Notes: a model not told the origin generated them from the sequence alone. Positions 21,881 to 36,119 are shown, counted from the first letter of the stretch. The stretch: DNA of 64,000 nucleotides from Crocodylus rhombifer (GCA_038503035.1 JAVSML010024005.1:409401-473400); one strand, 5' to 3'. Made by a program: numbers and translations.

Positions 21881-24580
21881 AGGTAACCAGGTTTTCCACA
21901 ACAAAGCCCAAGGTGCATGATCCTTCTCCAAGCAGATCCTGCTTCTGCTTAAGCAAGACTGGCAGCAACTACTGGGTGAGAAGAGAGCTGAAGAAAGAAG
22001 GGCAACTTTGGTTCCCAGCCCTTCAGACCCACTGGAGAGAGGCTATCCCTTTGAACATGAAGCATCTCCATCAGAGCTTGGGGTCACACAGATCAGCGCA
22101 AAGCAGTTCAGAGGTCTGGTCTCTTTTCTTAAAGAAAAAAAAACTCCCAAAAAGCAGATTGTCACAACTTGAAGTGTCCCCTTTCAGAGCCAGGTCCTGC
22201 AATGAGTGTCCACTGGTTAGGGTGAAGAAGTTGGTTGAGAGGCTGACCTTGTTAACTGACTGCTGTCATTCTGTCTGGATGATGGGAGAGGTGCTGGCTG
22301 TCCAAGCTGGCTGGGGCCAGGGGACTCTGGGCTGCTGCTGCCTGCAGGCACTAGGAATTGGGCTGCCCTGCTCTCCGCTGGTTGGATCAGTGCTGTATGG
22401 CCAGGGGGACTGCAGTACAGAGAAGGAGGCAGGGAAGGGAGGGGGGAGAGTGCGTAAGGGCCGCCAGCCAGCAGCCTCCCAAGTGCCAGAGCCTGGGAGG
22501 GGAGGGAGGGGACAGGGGGGAGGGTAAGTCCTGGTCAGCCGGTTGGCTAATTCAAAGGCAGAGTGTGTGTCTCCCCTTCAGCACTCACTGACTCACTCAC
22601 ACAGAGAGGGAGACTGGGAAAAAGAAACTAGAGGATTGACAGGCTGGTGACATTTCCCTCCCTCCCTGGGCATGCTTGATGGCTTTACTTTATTTGGTGT
22701 GAATAAGGGGAGACCATCCTCCATGTAAGCCCCCTCCCTGCATTGCTTCCCAGTGCTGCAAACAGTGCAAGCAGCATCAAAAAGCACAGTGAGCTCAGAG
22801 AAAGGATCAAACGCAAACACTCAGCCTGGAGTTCTGACCAGCCCCCTTCCCCACCCCTTCCTCCTTCTCCTCCTCCTCCTCAGAAGAGTTCAGGAGCGTT
22901 TGGTTCCAAGGTGACGGTTCAGCCCATTATAGTAACAGATCCAGCTGTGAAATGTGCTCCCTGGGCATCCAGGGGATCCAGGGCACTGAAGGAGAAGCCC
23001 TCTTGGTTCTAAGGGAAAGAATATTGGTTAGGCAGGGAGCACCGAGTCAGGCTTTGAAAAAGTTTAAAAGACTGAAATATTACTCTTGTTTCTCTCTGCT
23101 GTTTTACCAAGAGCAGGAGTGAGCTGTCAGTGCCAGCATGAAGGGGAGCAGAGCACATGCTGGGCTGGAATGAACTGTGTCTAACATCCAGCTCTTTGAG
23201 TGCTGCAGTTCCAACTCAACTTCAGTTTTCACTTAAAACCTGTGAGTTTCTTGCTGTTTCAAAAAAAGCTTGAAAACATGGAGTGAGTGTAAGTAACTGA
23301 TGCTGTGATGTCTGCTTGAGACAATGGAAGATCCTGTACTAGTAGTACAGGGAAGAGTGAACTGACCTGTTATTTCCTTGGGGGTTAACATCCAAATCCA
23401 CTGACCTATGGGCTCTACCAAAAAACCCCAAGCAGAGGACAGAAGAGTGCAATGGGCTCATGCCACTCACCCAGACAGAAACACCCCAGTAACTGGGTAA
23501 GTACTAAGATTCTCGCCAGCTGTTGAGCCTGTTTCTGTAGCTGGCAAAAGATGAATACTGTTGCTGTGCTTCCTGCTGTTAGATGGAAGAAGGCTTTTCT
23601 GCCCTGGCCTTTCTAGGAAGGAGTTGGACCTACCCCCATGGGAACAGGGGTCTCTCAGTGCCCATCTTATATGTCTAAGGCACTGCCTTACCTTCATGCA
23701 GCCCGGAGCCCATAAGCCATGTTAGCTACTCAGAAATAAAGCCTTTCTGACAGTAACCTGGACTCAGTTTCTTTGATTCTTAAATATTAATTTCTTGTAG
23801 CCATGAAATTTACAAGAGGAGCAGATAATTTTTCAAATGTCCTGTAAGTCCTATGCAAGGTCCATGGGAACTTATGGTTGCATCGAGTTTTCTCATAAAA
23901 TTACATTGTTATCCGGTCTACTTATTACAATGCATGTGGATAGTCTAGCAGTGAATGCATCAGATCTACGGAAAAACTGTATAGGAAATGTGTGGGTTTA
24001 TGCAGAAAGTATTTGTAAACTATGCTTCACTTTAAAACCAACCTTTTAAGAAGGAGCTTTCATTGCTTAATACCTTATGCACTAGAAAGTATTTGTAGAC
24101 CCAATAAAACACAGTATCTACTTTACTGCTTATATCTTTATAGGCACCGTATGCCAGAATTTTCCATATGGTTATTTTTCAATTAGATCTCATCACTAAA
24201 AATGAAAATTATCCCTGAACTCATATTAAAGCCAATGTCATGACATCAGTAGACTTGTACTGAAAATTAGTTTAATTTAGACTTCTGCAAGAAAGCTAAC
24301 TGTTAATAAAGGAAATCAGCAAAATACACCAGTCATAATATTTGTCCTTCAATTCTACAAAAAGCAGTGGAGCACACACTTAAATTAAAAGGATACCATA
24401 ATGTAAAACTCTAGTAATAGGGTGTCACCTTAGAGGGCCACTGACAAGGGCCACTCTCGAGTGATTTTCTGTTTTAAAATGCCCCAATATAAGAAAAAAA
24501 GGTCTCCCCTTCCAATGACAAACTCAAGGAAGCCTGATTTTCAGAGATGAGACATAAATGCATTAACCCGGTGCTGAATG
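21881..24580. other. Upstream flank of the CpG island
   Basis: Moderately GC-rich and partly purine-rich near 22430-22540. Plus-strand GTAAGT donors occur at 22524-22529 and near 23498, which could serve a divergent transcript, but no exon is demonstrable. The 221-codon forward frame at 21862-22527 has no recognisable domain. No repeats identified. Confidence 0.4.
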
Positions 24581-24584
24581 CAGT

Positions 24585-24790
24585 TTCAGGTGTTATTATT
24601 ATTTGTGCTTCGGTAGCACCCAAAGGACCGATCAGCACTGAGGTCTCACTGTGACACTGTATAAATACACAGAATAAATGGCTTTTGTTCCAAAGAGATT
24701 ACAATCTCATTTGAAACACTATGGAATGTGTATAGAACAAAAGGGAGAGAGGAAGACAGTGATAAAAATGGTCACACATTTACATAGATT
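24585..24790. mobile_element. Old sauropsid SINE-like remnant
   Basis: TTATTATTATTTGTGCTTCG then GTAGCACCCAAAGGACC, AAATACACAGAATAAATGGC and CCAAAGAGATTACAATCTCA follow, in order, the widespread amniote repeat with 'GTAGCACCTAGAGGCC...CAAAGAGCTTACAATCT'. A shorter relative is near 18160. Confidence 0.55.
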
Positions 24791-24799
24791 AGCTACAGC

Positions 24800-27700
24800 T
24801 CCTCCAAAGACAGGCCTGAATTTTCAGTGAATTTTTCAAGAAACTAAAGTCTGTTCAAAACTGATCAAATTAGGTAGGTAAACACATATAGACCTTTTCA
24901 TCCAGACAGACACCTAGTTAGAAAGGTCCATTTTATAATCAATTTTCACAATGTGTCATTATTGTAAGTAGACACATGTAAGAAGCTGAATGCCTGTGAC
25001 TTGATCCATTTTACACATAATATACCCCAACTGGGAAATAAAAAAATTTAATATAGATCTTTAGAAAACTAGCTTCTTTCCTATCATACGGAGTATAGTT
25101 GCTCCATAGTAGAATATTTTCCCTTTACTGAAACACTGTACATAATTAGCATGGGGTTCCAAAGAGACTGCTGTAATAGAGGTCAAAGTAAAACCCATGT
25201 CAACTCACTGAGTTGCCCCAGTAAGATATGGAACCATGGCTTGCAGATGTTAAAACTAAATTTTGGTACTTTGAAGGCAAAACATGCCCCCAAGTTTAGT
25301 TTTGGATCTAGGAAAATCTTTTTACATTCCTTACTGAGACTGGGTAGCTGAAGATTGGCCAGGTATTGTTAGTCAGGATGCTTTTATCATTTATTTCTTG
25401 TCATTTATAACCAGCCACAAGGAGATCTGAACCTTGGCCGGGTTTTGATGTCTATGGGTTGTTCAGACTGAATAATGAAGCATTTCTTTCTGGGTGGTTT
25501 TATATAATAAATAATTCCTGCTAAGAAACTGATTCAAAGTCTAATTTTTTTTATTTTATGTCTTACAATCTGTTTCAAAGCTATGTAGTGTGTAACTGAT
25601 GATAATGTATAAACTGGCTAAGGTGAAAACTATTGAAGTGCTCTTACATTAAAATAAGGGATCACATGTGCCCAGGGAAATGATAAATCCATTTCAAAAT
25701 CCTGGAACTGGATTTTCCCATTTAAATTGTGAAGCAGGTCTTGTATCTCACCACAGCTTGTTTACATTGAAACCCTAGTGAAAAGGATGGCTGTCTGTTG
25801 CTTTTTTCCTTGTTGTTTACAGTTCCTTCAGCTCTCATCTGGAAATGTCTTACTGTTCCTGGAACTTAGCTGTTTCACATCTATGTTGGGCAAGACTAGA
25901 GGGATGTGAGCTGTGCATTCACATGGAATGTGGTCAGTTGCCAGCCAATTCTAGGCCTGTAAAGTAGGGTAAATTCTTGGATAAAGGTCTTATTCCCATA
26001 GCTTTTCCTTCCATTACAATACACACTCTAATCAGAGTAAGATTTCTGTAGCCCCTATCACCACAGTGGAAAGCACAACAAAGCCAGCTCTTCCCCCTTA
26101 CAAGGCCATCCTCAGAAATCACCCAAACACAAAGTTGGAGTGGAGCAGGTAAAGCGCCTAAATTTACATTTAAAAAAATGAGTTAGAACCCAGCAGAAGA
26201 GAAAGTAAAGTTTGAAACAAATTAAATATTAAATGACATTTCTATAACACTTACATCCTGAAGGACACAGAGTACTACTTGACAAATTATGAGCCTGGCT
26301 CTCTAGTACTCTTATTCAGACAAAACTGCTGTTTACACATAGGAGTTATATCATTAAGATTCAGCCCTACTATTGTTTATATAAACACAAACACTGCATT
26401 GCTTTAATGAAATGCAGCCACTTCTAGGGAGAAACACAGCAGCTGTTTAACAGCAGACAGTGATACTATACAACCTTAAGGGTACATAATTAGAAGTAAT
26501 GTAACTGTATGAAATTGCTAGGAAGTTACAGTTTCAGAGATGATAGTTTAATTGAATTTGAGATGGGACAGAGTGAACAGTTCATCTTCAAAAGGAGTTG
26601 AACTATCACATCTTTAAATTATCACAATTATTAACAATTTTAATTATACATCTCATGTGAAGACAAAGGAAGAATTTTCTAAACAGAATAAGTAGACAAG
26701 ACAGCTTCTTGGAATAATTCTTGGGTGGGGGGAAACCCTAAATTGTAATACACAAGTTCTCAGATCTCAAGGAATGAACATCAAATGCATTTTCAAATAG
26801 GTGAAAGAGGACAGGAGGATCAACATTTGGTTTAGATTCTTCATCTTTGTGATCTAAGTTGGCAGATATTATGGTAAAAATTATTTCCATGCAGAAAGTT
26901 TGTACCTGTGTAAGTCCTGATTTCAATATTAGGGGCTTATATGACACTTGCCCTATTGCTTAGTGTATATGTCCTGAGACTACTGAAAATAATACTGCAT
27001 AGTACAGTGATTACAACTCTATTAAGAAGCAAGCCAAGTAATTTCCCACAGCCCACACAGAAACATTAGAAGAAAATGCTGCGATAACCACCATTTGTTT
27101 GTCCTATACTAAGATCTTTCGATATTAATAACATTTCCTTGTGTAAGCCTCAGCAATTTGAGATTGAATATCTGATAAGTGCAATACTGAAACTCACTTT
27201 TCTTGTTTGTGGGTGCAAGCATTTTTCTAATCACTTCTGTGGCATGAAATCAGTTTTCCCTTGTTACTGTGCCTCCTGACTTCACCATAATTTTTGGATT
27301 TAAATGTTTTTTTCATGTTCTATTACAGACAAATACACAGACAACTCCCATTCTTGGATTTTAATGCAAGTTTTGGTTGAGGAACCAATCAGAAAAATAT
27401 GTAAAGAACCATGTTTAAGGGCTCAGATCTTCAAGCAAACAGATGGCAAAAAGATCTGAATGGATCACAGGACACCAGTAGCAAGGCTGATCTAGTGCCT
27501 CTGCCCAGACAACCACCCTCCTCTGGCAACATCACCATAATCCCTATATTCTGTCCTTTTCCTCAAACCTTCCCCCATCATATCATAAGCAGTTGTGGAG
27601 GACAGACCTTCTGGAAGTGAGTGTGATAACTAATGGGAGTGCCTTCTTTTCCTCAACTACCCTGAATCCTGCCTTTCCAAACAGCCAAGGATGCCACAGA

Positions 27701-30700
27701 GAGGTGTAGAAAATAAAACTGCAAAATTAGAATTCCCTTTTTATCTCAACCATATCAGATGTGTCCAGCTCTGTGCAAGGTACTGCTGTGGATGGTGTCA
27801 GGTCCAGAGTAAAGAAAACAAGACTGGCCCTTCCCCTTCAAAAGTTTGGTTTCTAGAGTAATGACTAGTGTCTAGTAGTGTAAGGGTTGGAAGATGATTT
27901 TCTGATTTGATTAGCCTTCATAGAGTAGAATGTTATATTCACTGTATAGCTAGTAGCCAGCTATAATTTTCAAAGCTTCCTAGCCTGACCCATTAGTTTA
28001 GAATTAAAATACCTTATAACATTGTAAAATAAGCAGTTACTGTTATTTTCTGTTTTGAATCTGCATTAAATGAATATCCCCAATCAAATTTATCAAAAAA
28101 ATATTAGGATCAGATCATTTTCGTTCAGAAGTACACTGAACCTGTTAACATTCCTTTTTTTTTAAAATCTATCTTCTACATGTATAATGTGTCCACCATG
28201 ATAGTATCTTGGCAGTAACACTGTATACCATTCAAAAACAATATTTGTCCCAAACAATAACAAAATGCTGCTTTTTATTTGATTAAATGGGTAATTAATT
28301 TGACAGAATAAAGATCTTGTTTTTCCTAGGATTATTTGTTCTGTTGTGAGAATGTGCAGGCTTTGTGGGTTTTTTAAAATTACATCAGCTTCCTAGAAAA
28401 AGTCCCGTTCCTCTTGAACTTCATGACAGAACTCCTGTTAATGAGTATACATTCAGGGCCAAAGTTGGAGTTGTTCCTACATTATCATCATAAATCTATG
28501 CTGAATACATTTGAAGTAAGAAAGATCTTAACATGACAATCAGGTGTCAAAACAGGCATTGTCCTGACTTGGCTTTAAGTCTATGTACCAGTATATGGGT
28601 ATCTAAATAACTGACTGGCCATCAGAAGTTTTTCTAGCAGTAGACTGTAACAGTGGTTTGTAAACCCAAACAGTGGATTGTAGGCTGAGATTTGTAGTCT
28701 TGCCCCTGACTTTGGACACATCGCTTTTAGAAGCCATTCTCTTCTTCTTTTCTCTGTCTGTAGCATACATAACATCTATTTGGTAAAGGGCTGTAGTGAT
28801 TAACTCATTTGTATTTGTATTAAGTGCTCTGAGACCCCCCTACATGGACATTACAATACATGCACAATCCACTATAAATATGTACTTGCTGATAATTCTC
28901 AATATTGCTATCTTTATTCCTGTTGAAATTAAGTCTTTAAAGAGAGGCACAATAGAAGTACGTCAAATACTAAACTCTTAGCCAGGGACATGATGTGCCA
29001 TGAAAGCAACCAAACAATGCACAAATACAGCTAAAGAAGTTAATAAGTCATATGCTTATAATGCCACTTTAGCAAGTTGAATCCTTTTTTAATATAATGC
29101 CAGAATACTCTGGATTGCATATAGGATGAAGCTCGGGAACACTGTAAAGGAGTGACAGAAATATTGTCAGAGCAATGTATCTTTCTCTACTAGTAAAAAT
29201 ATTTAACGGTGTAAAAAAACCCCTGATATTTTCACAGATATTTCTTGCAACTTGTATCTTTAAAGTTTCAATATATTTTTTCCTCTAGAATGACTGCAAC
29301 ATTGTTATGATGCAGTGTATTTCTATTACAGAAAAAGTTATAGGTCAAATCTTACTGTCTTAATTCAAAATTCCTGCATTCAGGTTGAAAACACAGCCCT
29401 GATAGTTCATGAAAGGATACACTTTCTAGGCTTTTCAGACAATAGGACTGAACAAAAACTAGCTTACTGAGCATGAAAGTTTCTTTAAGTCCTTTCAGTC
29501 ATTTTAGATTTCGAATGCTTCCTTGTTGGTTTTGACTCAGTGCATTTCCTTCTACTTCACCAGATTCTGCCCTCTGATATGTGCTCGCAGTTCATTGATT
29601 TAATTGAGTCTGGGAACAGAAATCTGAAGGCATAACTTGGCTCTGTACATTTCTATCTGATTTATGTCCTTTGTTAAAATTTGTTGTCATCCATGGTCAG
29701 TTGCAGTTTTTCTGCATTTAATTTACTCTATTAGAGATACTTAAAGCCCCTTCTTAAATCTCTAAGTCATAGGAATTTCCCTTACAGTCAAACTAATTAA
29801 TCCACTGTTCGCTGTAACTGGAGAAGTTTGTATTTCTGTAAAAACCTCTGGCTTTCAAGATTTCAGGACAGAACATGCTTGGGTGAGTGCCATTCTTTAA
29901 AGTGCTGTACTATATTAACACTACAAGTAGCAAGGCTGAAAATTTGTAGAAAAAGTGTACTAATGCCCTCAACCAAAGCCTAAGATCCCACCCTGGAAAT
30001 TTCATGAGGCCTCCAGCACTCTCTTCTGCTGGCCTCCCAGTGTACCTGTACAGAGGGAAGGGTCTAGCCTGAGGGAGGTTTTTAATGCTCTCTTACAGTG
30101 ATAGGTATTCCTATGACCGTAACCTAGCAAACTCTGTTGTTGTTGCTGTGGTTATATGCAAAACATGGTGTTTGCTACAGTACCCATTTTTGTGCCAACT
30201 CTGACAACACTTATTGTTGCACAACCCGGAGATATGTAATTTATTTTGGAAAAACTTGAGTACAAAGATTCTGCTCTTTTCTGACCAAGAAAATTGAAGA
30301 ATTTGAGTAACTTAGGTACCAGGGTACACAGCATTTTTTCCCTTCTCTTGAAGTGTTTTGCTTATCTAAGAAAATAAATGTTACCTTATCATAGTCAAAG
30401 TGCCTCTCTGAGCTTCAGCACTATTTATTTTCAAAAAAAATCTCAAAGGAGAAAGACAGACAGAGAGAAAATGCACGCATGTACACACATGCAGGCACCC
30501 AGACAAACAGAAATACCCATACCAATGCCTTAACTATATATGCTTTCCTTTGGAAACAAAACAATGCTATAATGTTGTATGTTAGTAGCAACTGCCAATG
30601 TTCACAGGTGCTATTGAATTATTCTTTGCTGTATTTCCTGTTCAGACATTTTGCAACTCAATGTGTTACTCTTACAAGGAAAAATTTCTAAGGCCAGCAG

Positions 30701-32320
30701 AAGTAATTAAAGTCATTTGACTTTAATCAAAATATTCAAGTACTTATAGTTGAGCATGAGTTTAAATGTTTTAAAGAACTGAGGCTCAGCACCTTCCAAG
30801 ACAATGAGAAGGAGAGTTAGGCCCTACATATAAAGCTTGGAACCACACATTTTGATCCACAATCAGACACATCGGAAGGGATGAAGAAGTTAAGAAGTGT
30901 TGAGTGTTGGGATCCCAAAACAGCACCCAGACATACATACAGGAAACAAGGGACACTGTTATGGCACACTGTTATCCTGCTGTGTTAAACCATGATACCA
31001 TGGAGACAGATGTCGTAGAAAACCCGGAAATAGATTAAACTTGGACATATACAGGAGCCAGGATAGAGTTGGGATGGGCTGCCTGTTCCAAAGTTACCTT
31101 GTGGACCCCATTGGTGCCTGTCCAAGCATTGCTGCTATGTTACCCAGGCAAACACTAGACAAACGCAGAGAATTTGGCATCAAAGGACTTACACTCAGTT
31201 CTCATTTGAGCACCTTTGAAATCAGTAGCTTCAAAGGCAACAGCTCTCCTTGTGGTTTTGTAGCACAAAGTAGTTTAGAGCTTATATTTTCCTTCTATTT
31301 CTGCTTTGGATACATCATTTTGGAAGCTGGCTGGATCTCCGAGTTTGGGTTGTTTTTTGTCCTTCCCCCTCTCTCCTCCCACCCCCTCCCCCCAGGACAC
31401 AGATTAAATTACTAATTAGTAATTTAAACCACATGGAGGGAAAACTGCCACCTCTGCTTGTGATCGCTATGCTGTAATTATCATTCTTAAGTGCACTTGT
31501 GTCATATGCCATATTAAGATCACTAAGTGATTTCTTGGGTTCCTACAATTATTCAGCTAAAGACAGAGCAACTATTGTAACATCAGCTCCATTTTGAGAT
31601 TAATCTGCTTCATGCCATATACAGTCCTCAATGCATGGACAATGAGAGGGACTGACTAGCTCAAATAGCCATGAAAATCAATGGATTAATTTTCTAGTTA
31701 ATATTCAGGCATGACAGAGTCTGGAGTGATCTTTTACAGTTATAAAATGTCTCTCGGTAAATATATTTTAAAATGTTCAAGCATTCTTATGCATATGCTG
31801 GGATCATATACTTGTATATTAAATATGTAAGTCTCACAGAACCATCAAAATGGTACAGAAGGCCTAGGCTTCATTCAGCCTGGACTTCTGGTCTTTCTAG
31901 AAAAGTAGGTGCTTGAAGAACTGTTGGGAAAGCATGTTTAACCAGAGATGGAAATCATTTATGTCACTTTACAATAATGCCCTAGAACTATAAGGAAATT
32001 CATGGACAAGCTTCAAAGGGAAACCAACCTAATCCCTCACAATGAGAATAAAAAATGGTTTCAGTCTTGACAGCAGGGAATGTGAGAGAAGTACAGGTCC
32101 AGGGAGTACAGAGTACAGGAACAGGGAACTCTAGGGCTTTTTAAGTTGGACATTGCACCACCTCAAATCTTCACCTTAGATATTTCTAAGGTACCTTGCA
32201 CCCCTGCTCTTCACTGAAGAGGTAAGCAAAAGCTATGACATGGCAAAGCTTCAGGTTCAGGGAGAGGAAGTCTGTCTCAGAGTTTGATACTCCTGTTTCC
32301 TCCCTCTTTCCCTGTTTTTT
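24800..32320. other. Flanking DNA with no recognised gene
   Basis: About 7.5 kb of AT-rich sequence. Open frames are all under 130 codons and lack motifs. A possible L2/CORE-type tail (AAGTGCTCTGAGACCCC) sits near 28820. Nothing else is assignable by eye; conserved noncoding elements could be present and would not be visible to me. Confidence 0.4.
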
Positions 32321-32330
32321 CCCTTGAGTG

Positions 32331-32479
32331 GAATAATACCATGGGGGGTATTAATCCCTAAAGCAAACTGATCAGGAATGGGTCCTGGCAGTTTTGGCCC
32401 CACAGGCCTTGATGTGGGATAATACCATGGGGGGTAATAATCCCTGGAGCAGACTGATCAGGAATGGGTCCTGGCAGTT
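32331..32479 (+). repeat. 63-bp direct repeat, two units
   Basis: Units at 32331-32393 and 32417-32479 share ATAATACCATGGGGGGTA...AATCCCT and CTGATCAGGAATGGGTCCTG, with a period of 86 bases. They sit at the start of a GC-richer block with different composition from its surroundings. Confidence 0.85.
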
Positions 32480-33430
32480 ACTGACCCTCTGTTTTGTAAT
32501 TGTAGTGTCTCAGCACAGTGGTACACCTGAGACTGGACTTCCAGGCTGCAGCCATAGGCCCTTTTTGCTGTTTCACACCTATTGCATTTCAGCTTAGCTG
32601 TGTGGCTGAACCCCAGCCATGTGTTTGGCTGGCAGATTCAGGCCAGAGTGAAGCCAGGCACGGTTTGAGTCAGGGTAGAACCTGGAACTAGCTGTTGATT
32701 ATCCAGGCCTCAATGTAGTATGGGCCAGGCTGGCTTTTGCTGGCCAGCTCAGGCCCATTGAGATAGGCCTTGGACTCCTTTTGTTCCTCTTTGTAGTTTA
32801 TGCCTCAACCAAGCAGTGTGACTGGGTGCTAGTTGTAGTTCAGGCCCAAGCCAAGATAAGCCTGGCCTTTCCTTCGAGTCCTTTTGAAGTCTTCTGCCCA
32901 GCAGAACTGGGATTGGGACTAGGAACTGTGCGGTGCAGTATGCTGACAAAAGCCGCAGTTAACCCCTCAAAGCCACCATGTGGAAGTGGAGATTGGCGCT
33001 CTACCATGTCTCCAGAAGCAACGGACTCCCTTGTAATGCAGAAGGACCCACGCTCTCAAGCAGCTCCCCATGACACAGTAAACTCAAGGGGCAGCTCAGG
33101 ACTCTCCAGTGTGCTTTCCCCTCTGCCTCCCTGCAGCCCATTGCTGAAGAGCAGGTATAGGGGTGCAGCCCCCAGGACTACCCACTGGTGAGCCCCAAGT
33201 CCTAGGCTGCCTGCGTATGGGTGAAGCCTCCCCAAAAGGATGCCACCTGTAGACTTTTCTTTATAGCTAATAGTGTTTTAAAATGATATTTAATGTTTTG
33301 TTTTGTTCCCTGTAATAAATGTGGGGTTTACACTGCTTGCGAGGAAGGGGGGGGTTGTTTATATAGGATGCCCCAGCAAATTTAGTGTTCCCAGATTTCT
33401 GGGTGGGAGCTCGAGCCACTGATACGATTT
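32480..33430. other. GC-richer block, possibly an unclassified LTR or repeat
   Basis: Repeated GGCC/AGGCC phrases, an AATAAA signal near 33315 and a sharp compositional change suggest an inserted element, but I find no matching terminal repeats. The forward frame at 32781-33191 has no domain. Confidence 0.3.
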
Positions 33431-33766
33431 GTAAGGTACTGTAAAAATGTGAATGAAGCCCTTTTGACTGCTGACTGGTGCCCAGCAGAAGGGTTACTTT
33501 AGTATAAATTTAAAAATTAGTGATGGAGAGAAGGGGCAGGAATGTTAACTACTACTCTTTGTAGTACTATAGAAAGACTGTGCCTAACCTGTTCCAAACA
33601 TAAAGAGGCTCCTTTCATCCTCTCTTCTTTTATTTCTCGCACAGGAGATACACACTTAAAATACAGCTGAAAAATAAATCCTTGAATAAAAGTAATCTTA
33701 GATTGCTGTTAATTGAGAATTAATATTTCACGGATCTGTTTTCTAAGAATTTACATCTTCCTGTCA

Positions 33767-34166
33767 CAGGGGTGGATAAAATGGCAGATCTGGCTGGTGG
33801 CAGACTATTTCCCAGCAGCCCTGCCGGCATCACTGCAGCCACTTTCCAATGGAGACCCCAGCTCAGATCTTGTGGCAGTGACACCATGGGGCATATGGGC
33901 AGGGAATCGCAATTCTGCCCCAGCTGTGGACCACACTGTCACAGCCGCAAGATCACGGCCCTGGAGCACTCCCCACCCAGCTGCACACCCTGCCAGCACT
34001 GCTGGGGCTGGTCTCCATGGAAATCCTGGCCTGGCACTGGCAGGCTCTGCTGCTGCTGCTGGGGTCTCCATAGAAACCAGCTACAGCAATGTGGGCAGGG
34101 GCTGCTGGGAAATGCAGTTTGCCATGGCCCCGATCCAGCCTACAGGCTAGACTTTGTCCACCCCTG
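33767..34166. mobile_element. Foldback hAT-like element, copy B
   Basis: The ends CAGGGGTGGATAAAATGGCA and TTTGTCCACCCCTG are inverted. Interior phrases (ATTTCCCAGCAG, GGAGACCCCAGC, GCAAGATC) match copy A at 9436-9943, and the two halves pair with each other. The flanking 8-mers match at only 5 of 8. It is about 110 bp shorter than copy A, mainly in the arms. Confidence 0.75.
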
Positions 34167-34179
34167 TTCTTTCTGGTGT

Positions 34180-35420
34180 TCATCCCCTAATGTTGAAGCA
34201 GGGCTAGTTGCAATGGGCTAGTCGCAATTAATGATTATTCTTTGTATGCTCCATTTTGAGTATTATTATGTAATTACTTTACCAGTTCCCCAGAAACAAT
34301 ATTATGGGTTTCTGTGAAATTACAGATCCACCTTAAAATCAATGAAAATGCAAAGATTTAATTCCAGTTCAGACTACAGGGTTAAACTATAAAAAGTACA
34401 ATAACTTGTAGAGTCGGGGTTTTTCCCCATAGAAACACAAAGCCGAAATACAATGTTAATGTCTTGCTCTCTCAATTACATTGGGACTTTTATTAAGCAT
34501 AAATGACATTTTATTTGTCATTGTACAAACACACATGAGATACAGACTTTGCTCAGAGAGAGATAAGGAGTCTTAACCTACATGTGATGTTGATTTTCTT
34601 AAAAAATTCATTGTTGTGACTTCAGAAGTGAGTTTACAGTGACCCCTATTGGACAGACCTAAAATAGGTGCACTTGTTTTCCAATCTAGGGCACAGGATA
34701 CAATAACTAGATTGAACCAGACTATTCTACAACATAGCCATACACAGCAGAGACCCTCCACATGCAATCTCCCTGCCTATATGAAAAGCAAAGAGGGTAA
34801 CCACCCCTTGTAGCAACATGCATCTAGGAACATGGAATATATGGGGATGCAAGTCATAGTTCTCTGAGATATATCTTAAGTTTTTAAAATCTCTATTCAG
34901 CATTATCAGTATATGGAAAAAGTCCCTGGTAATCCAGGTGAAGTGGAGAAGTACTTCCAGGGGGTGTGAGGGGTACAGTAGAGGGCCTGATCCTGTGAGA
35001 TGTTGAGATAGGTATAGCTGGAAAGCAGAATAGCTGTCACAGGATGTTCAATTCAATCTCCCTTCTGGGCAAAGTAAAGTGAAACTGAGTGATACACTTT
35101 GTGCAATCCCCCTGTGGAACAGGGGCTGTCAGCGTACAGATAAGAAATAATTTGATTTCTGTCATTTGGGCTGTTTTGACCAAGAAATAAGATCCTACAT
35201 TTCTTCACAGAAGACACAGTGGAGAGAAGCAAAGGTGAATGGGTACAGAGCCTCATCTCCATACGTTTCTAGTCCTCATTTGAAGCCCAGAGAGACAAAG
35301 TGAACTCCAGAAGTATATCCTAAGTTAGGCTCACTTAGCTGGATCCTTTGAAGTTTGTGCTCATCACAGCTCCAGCTAAATCATGGTGAACATTTCCTAC
35401 AATGAACCTTTGGCTTTGCT
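34180..35420. other. Flanking DNA, nothing recognised
   Basis: AT-rich; no coding or repeat signature beyond short simple runs. Confidence 0.4.
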
Positions 35421-35431
35421 GCTGTTTAAAA

Positions 35432-35740
35432 CAGTGTTTCCCCACCGGTGTGCCACAGCACACTGGTATGCCATCAGACATTACCAAGTGTGCCATGGGA
35501 TATTGGGGGAGCATAGCTTCCAGCACCGCATGGCTCCAGCCAGTGCCACCACGGCTGCCCCGCACCACCACCACTCAGCTGCAACCCTGCCCCACTCCCC
35601 CACTCCGCATGTGGTCACGTGCCACCTGCCCCCTCTCCCTTCCTTCTCCCCTCCCCCACATTCCATGTTTGGCTGGTGTGCTGTGTGATGGGAGAGGCTG
35701 TGTAAGTGTGCCATGGGATGAAAAAAGTTGTGAAATGCTG
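35432..35740. mobile_element. hAT-like MITE with 8-bp target duplication
   Basis: Left end CAGTGTTTCCCCACC, right end GTTGTGAAATGCTG, flanked by GTTTAAAA and GTTTAGAA (7 of 8). Internal GTGTGCCACAGCACACTGGT and GTGTGCCATGGGAT are typical of an amniote hAT MITE family. There is no transposase. Confidence 0.85.
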
Positions 35741-36119
35741 GTTTAGAACAATACAGACAGCTAACTAGTGGAAGTGGGGAGGGAACCATTAACTATTAGG
35801 TCCAAATCCTCAGAGCAGAAACGCTACTCTGGTGAACCATTATCAGCCTTAACCTGAGCAATGCAAAACCTTCCAACAACTCTAATACCTAGGAAGCTAA
35901 AAATATTAAAAAAGCAATGCAGCTGTGTGTTTTACCTATTGTAATTATCATACACAGGTATTGATTTTAGCTGAGGACAGCATTGAAATATATTGAACTG
36001 ATAAGTGCATATTGATCCCGCCTTTGCTTCAGTCAATATTTGTCTTGAAAGATAATTAATCTCGAGGTTGAATAAAAACAAATGTCATACATATATTTTT
36101 GGACTTTTTCAGGTTCTGC

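Noticed and set aside
31041..31415. 124-codon forward frame
   Set aside because: No motif, no splice context and no conserved-looking composition; likely chance.
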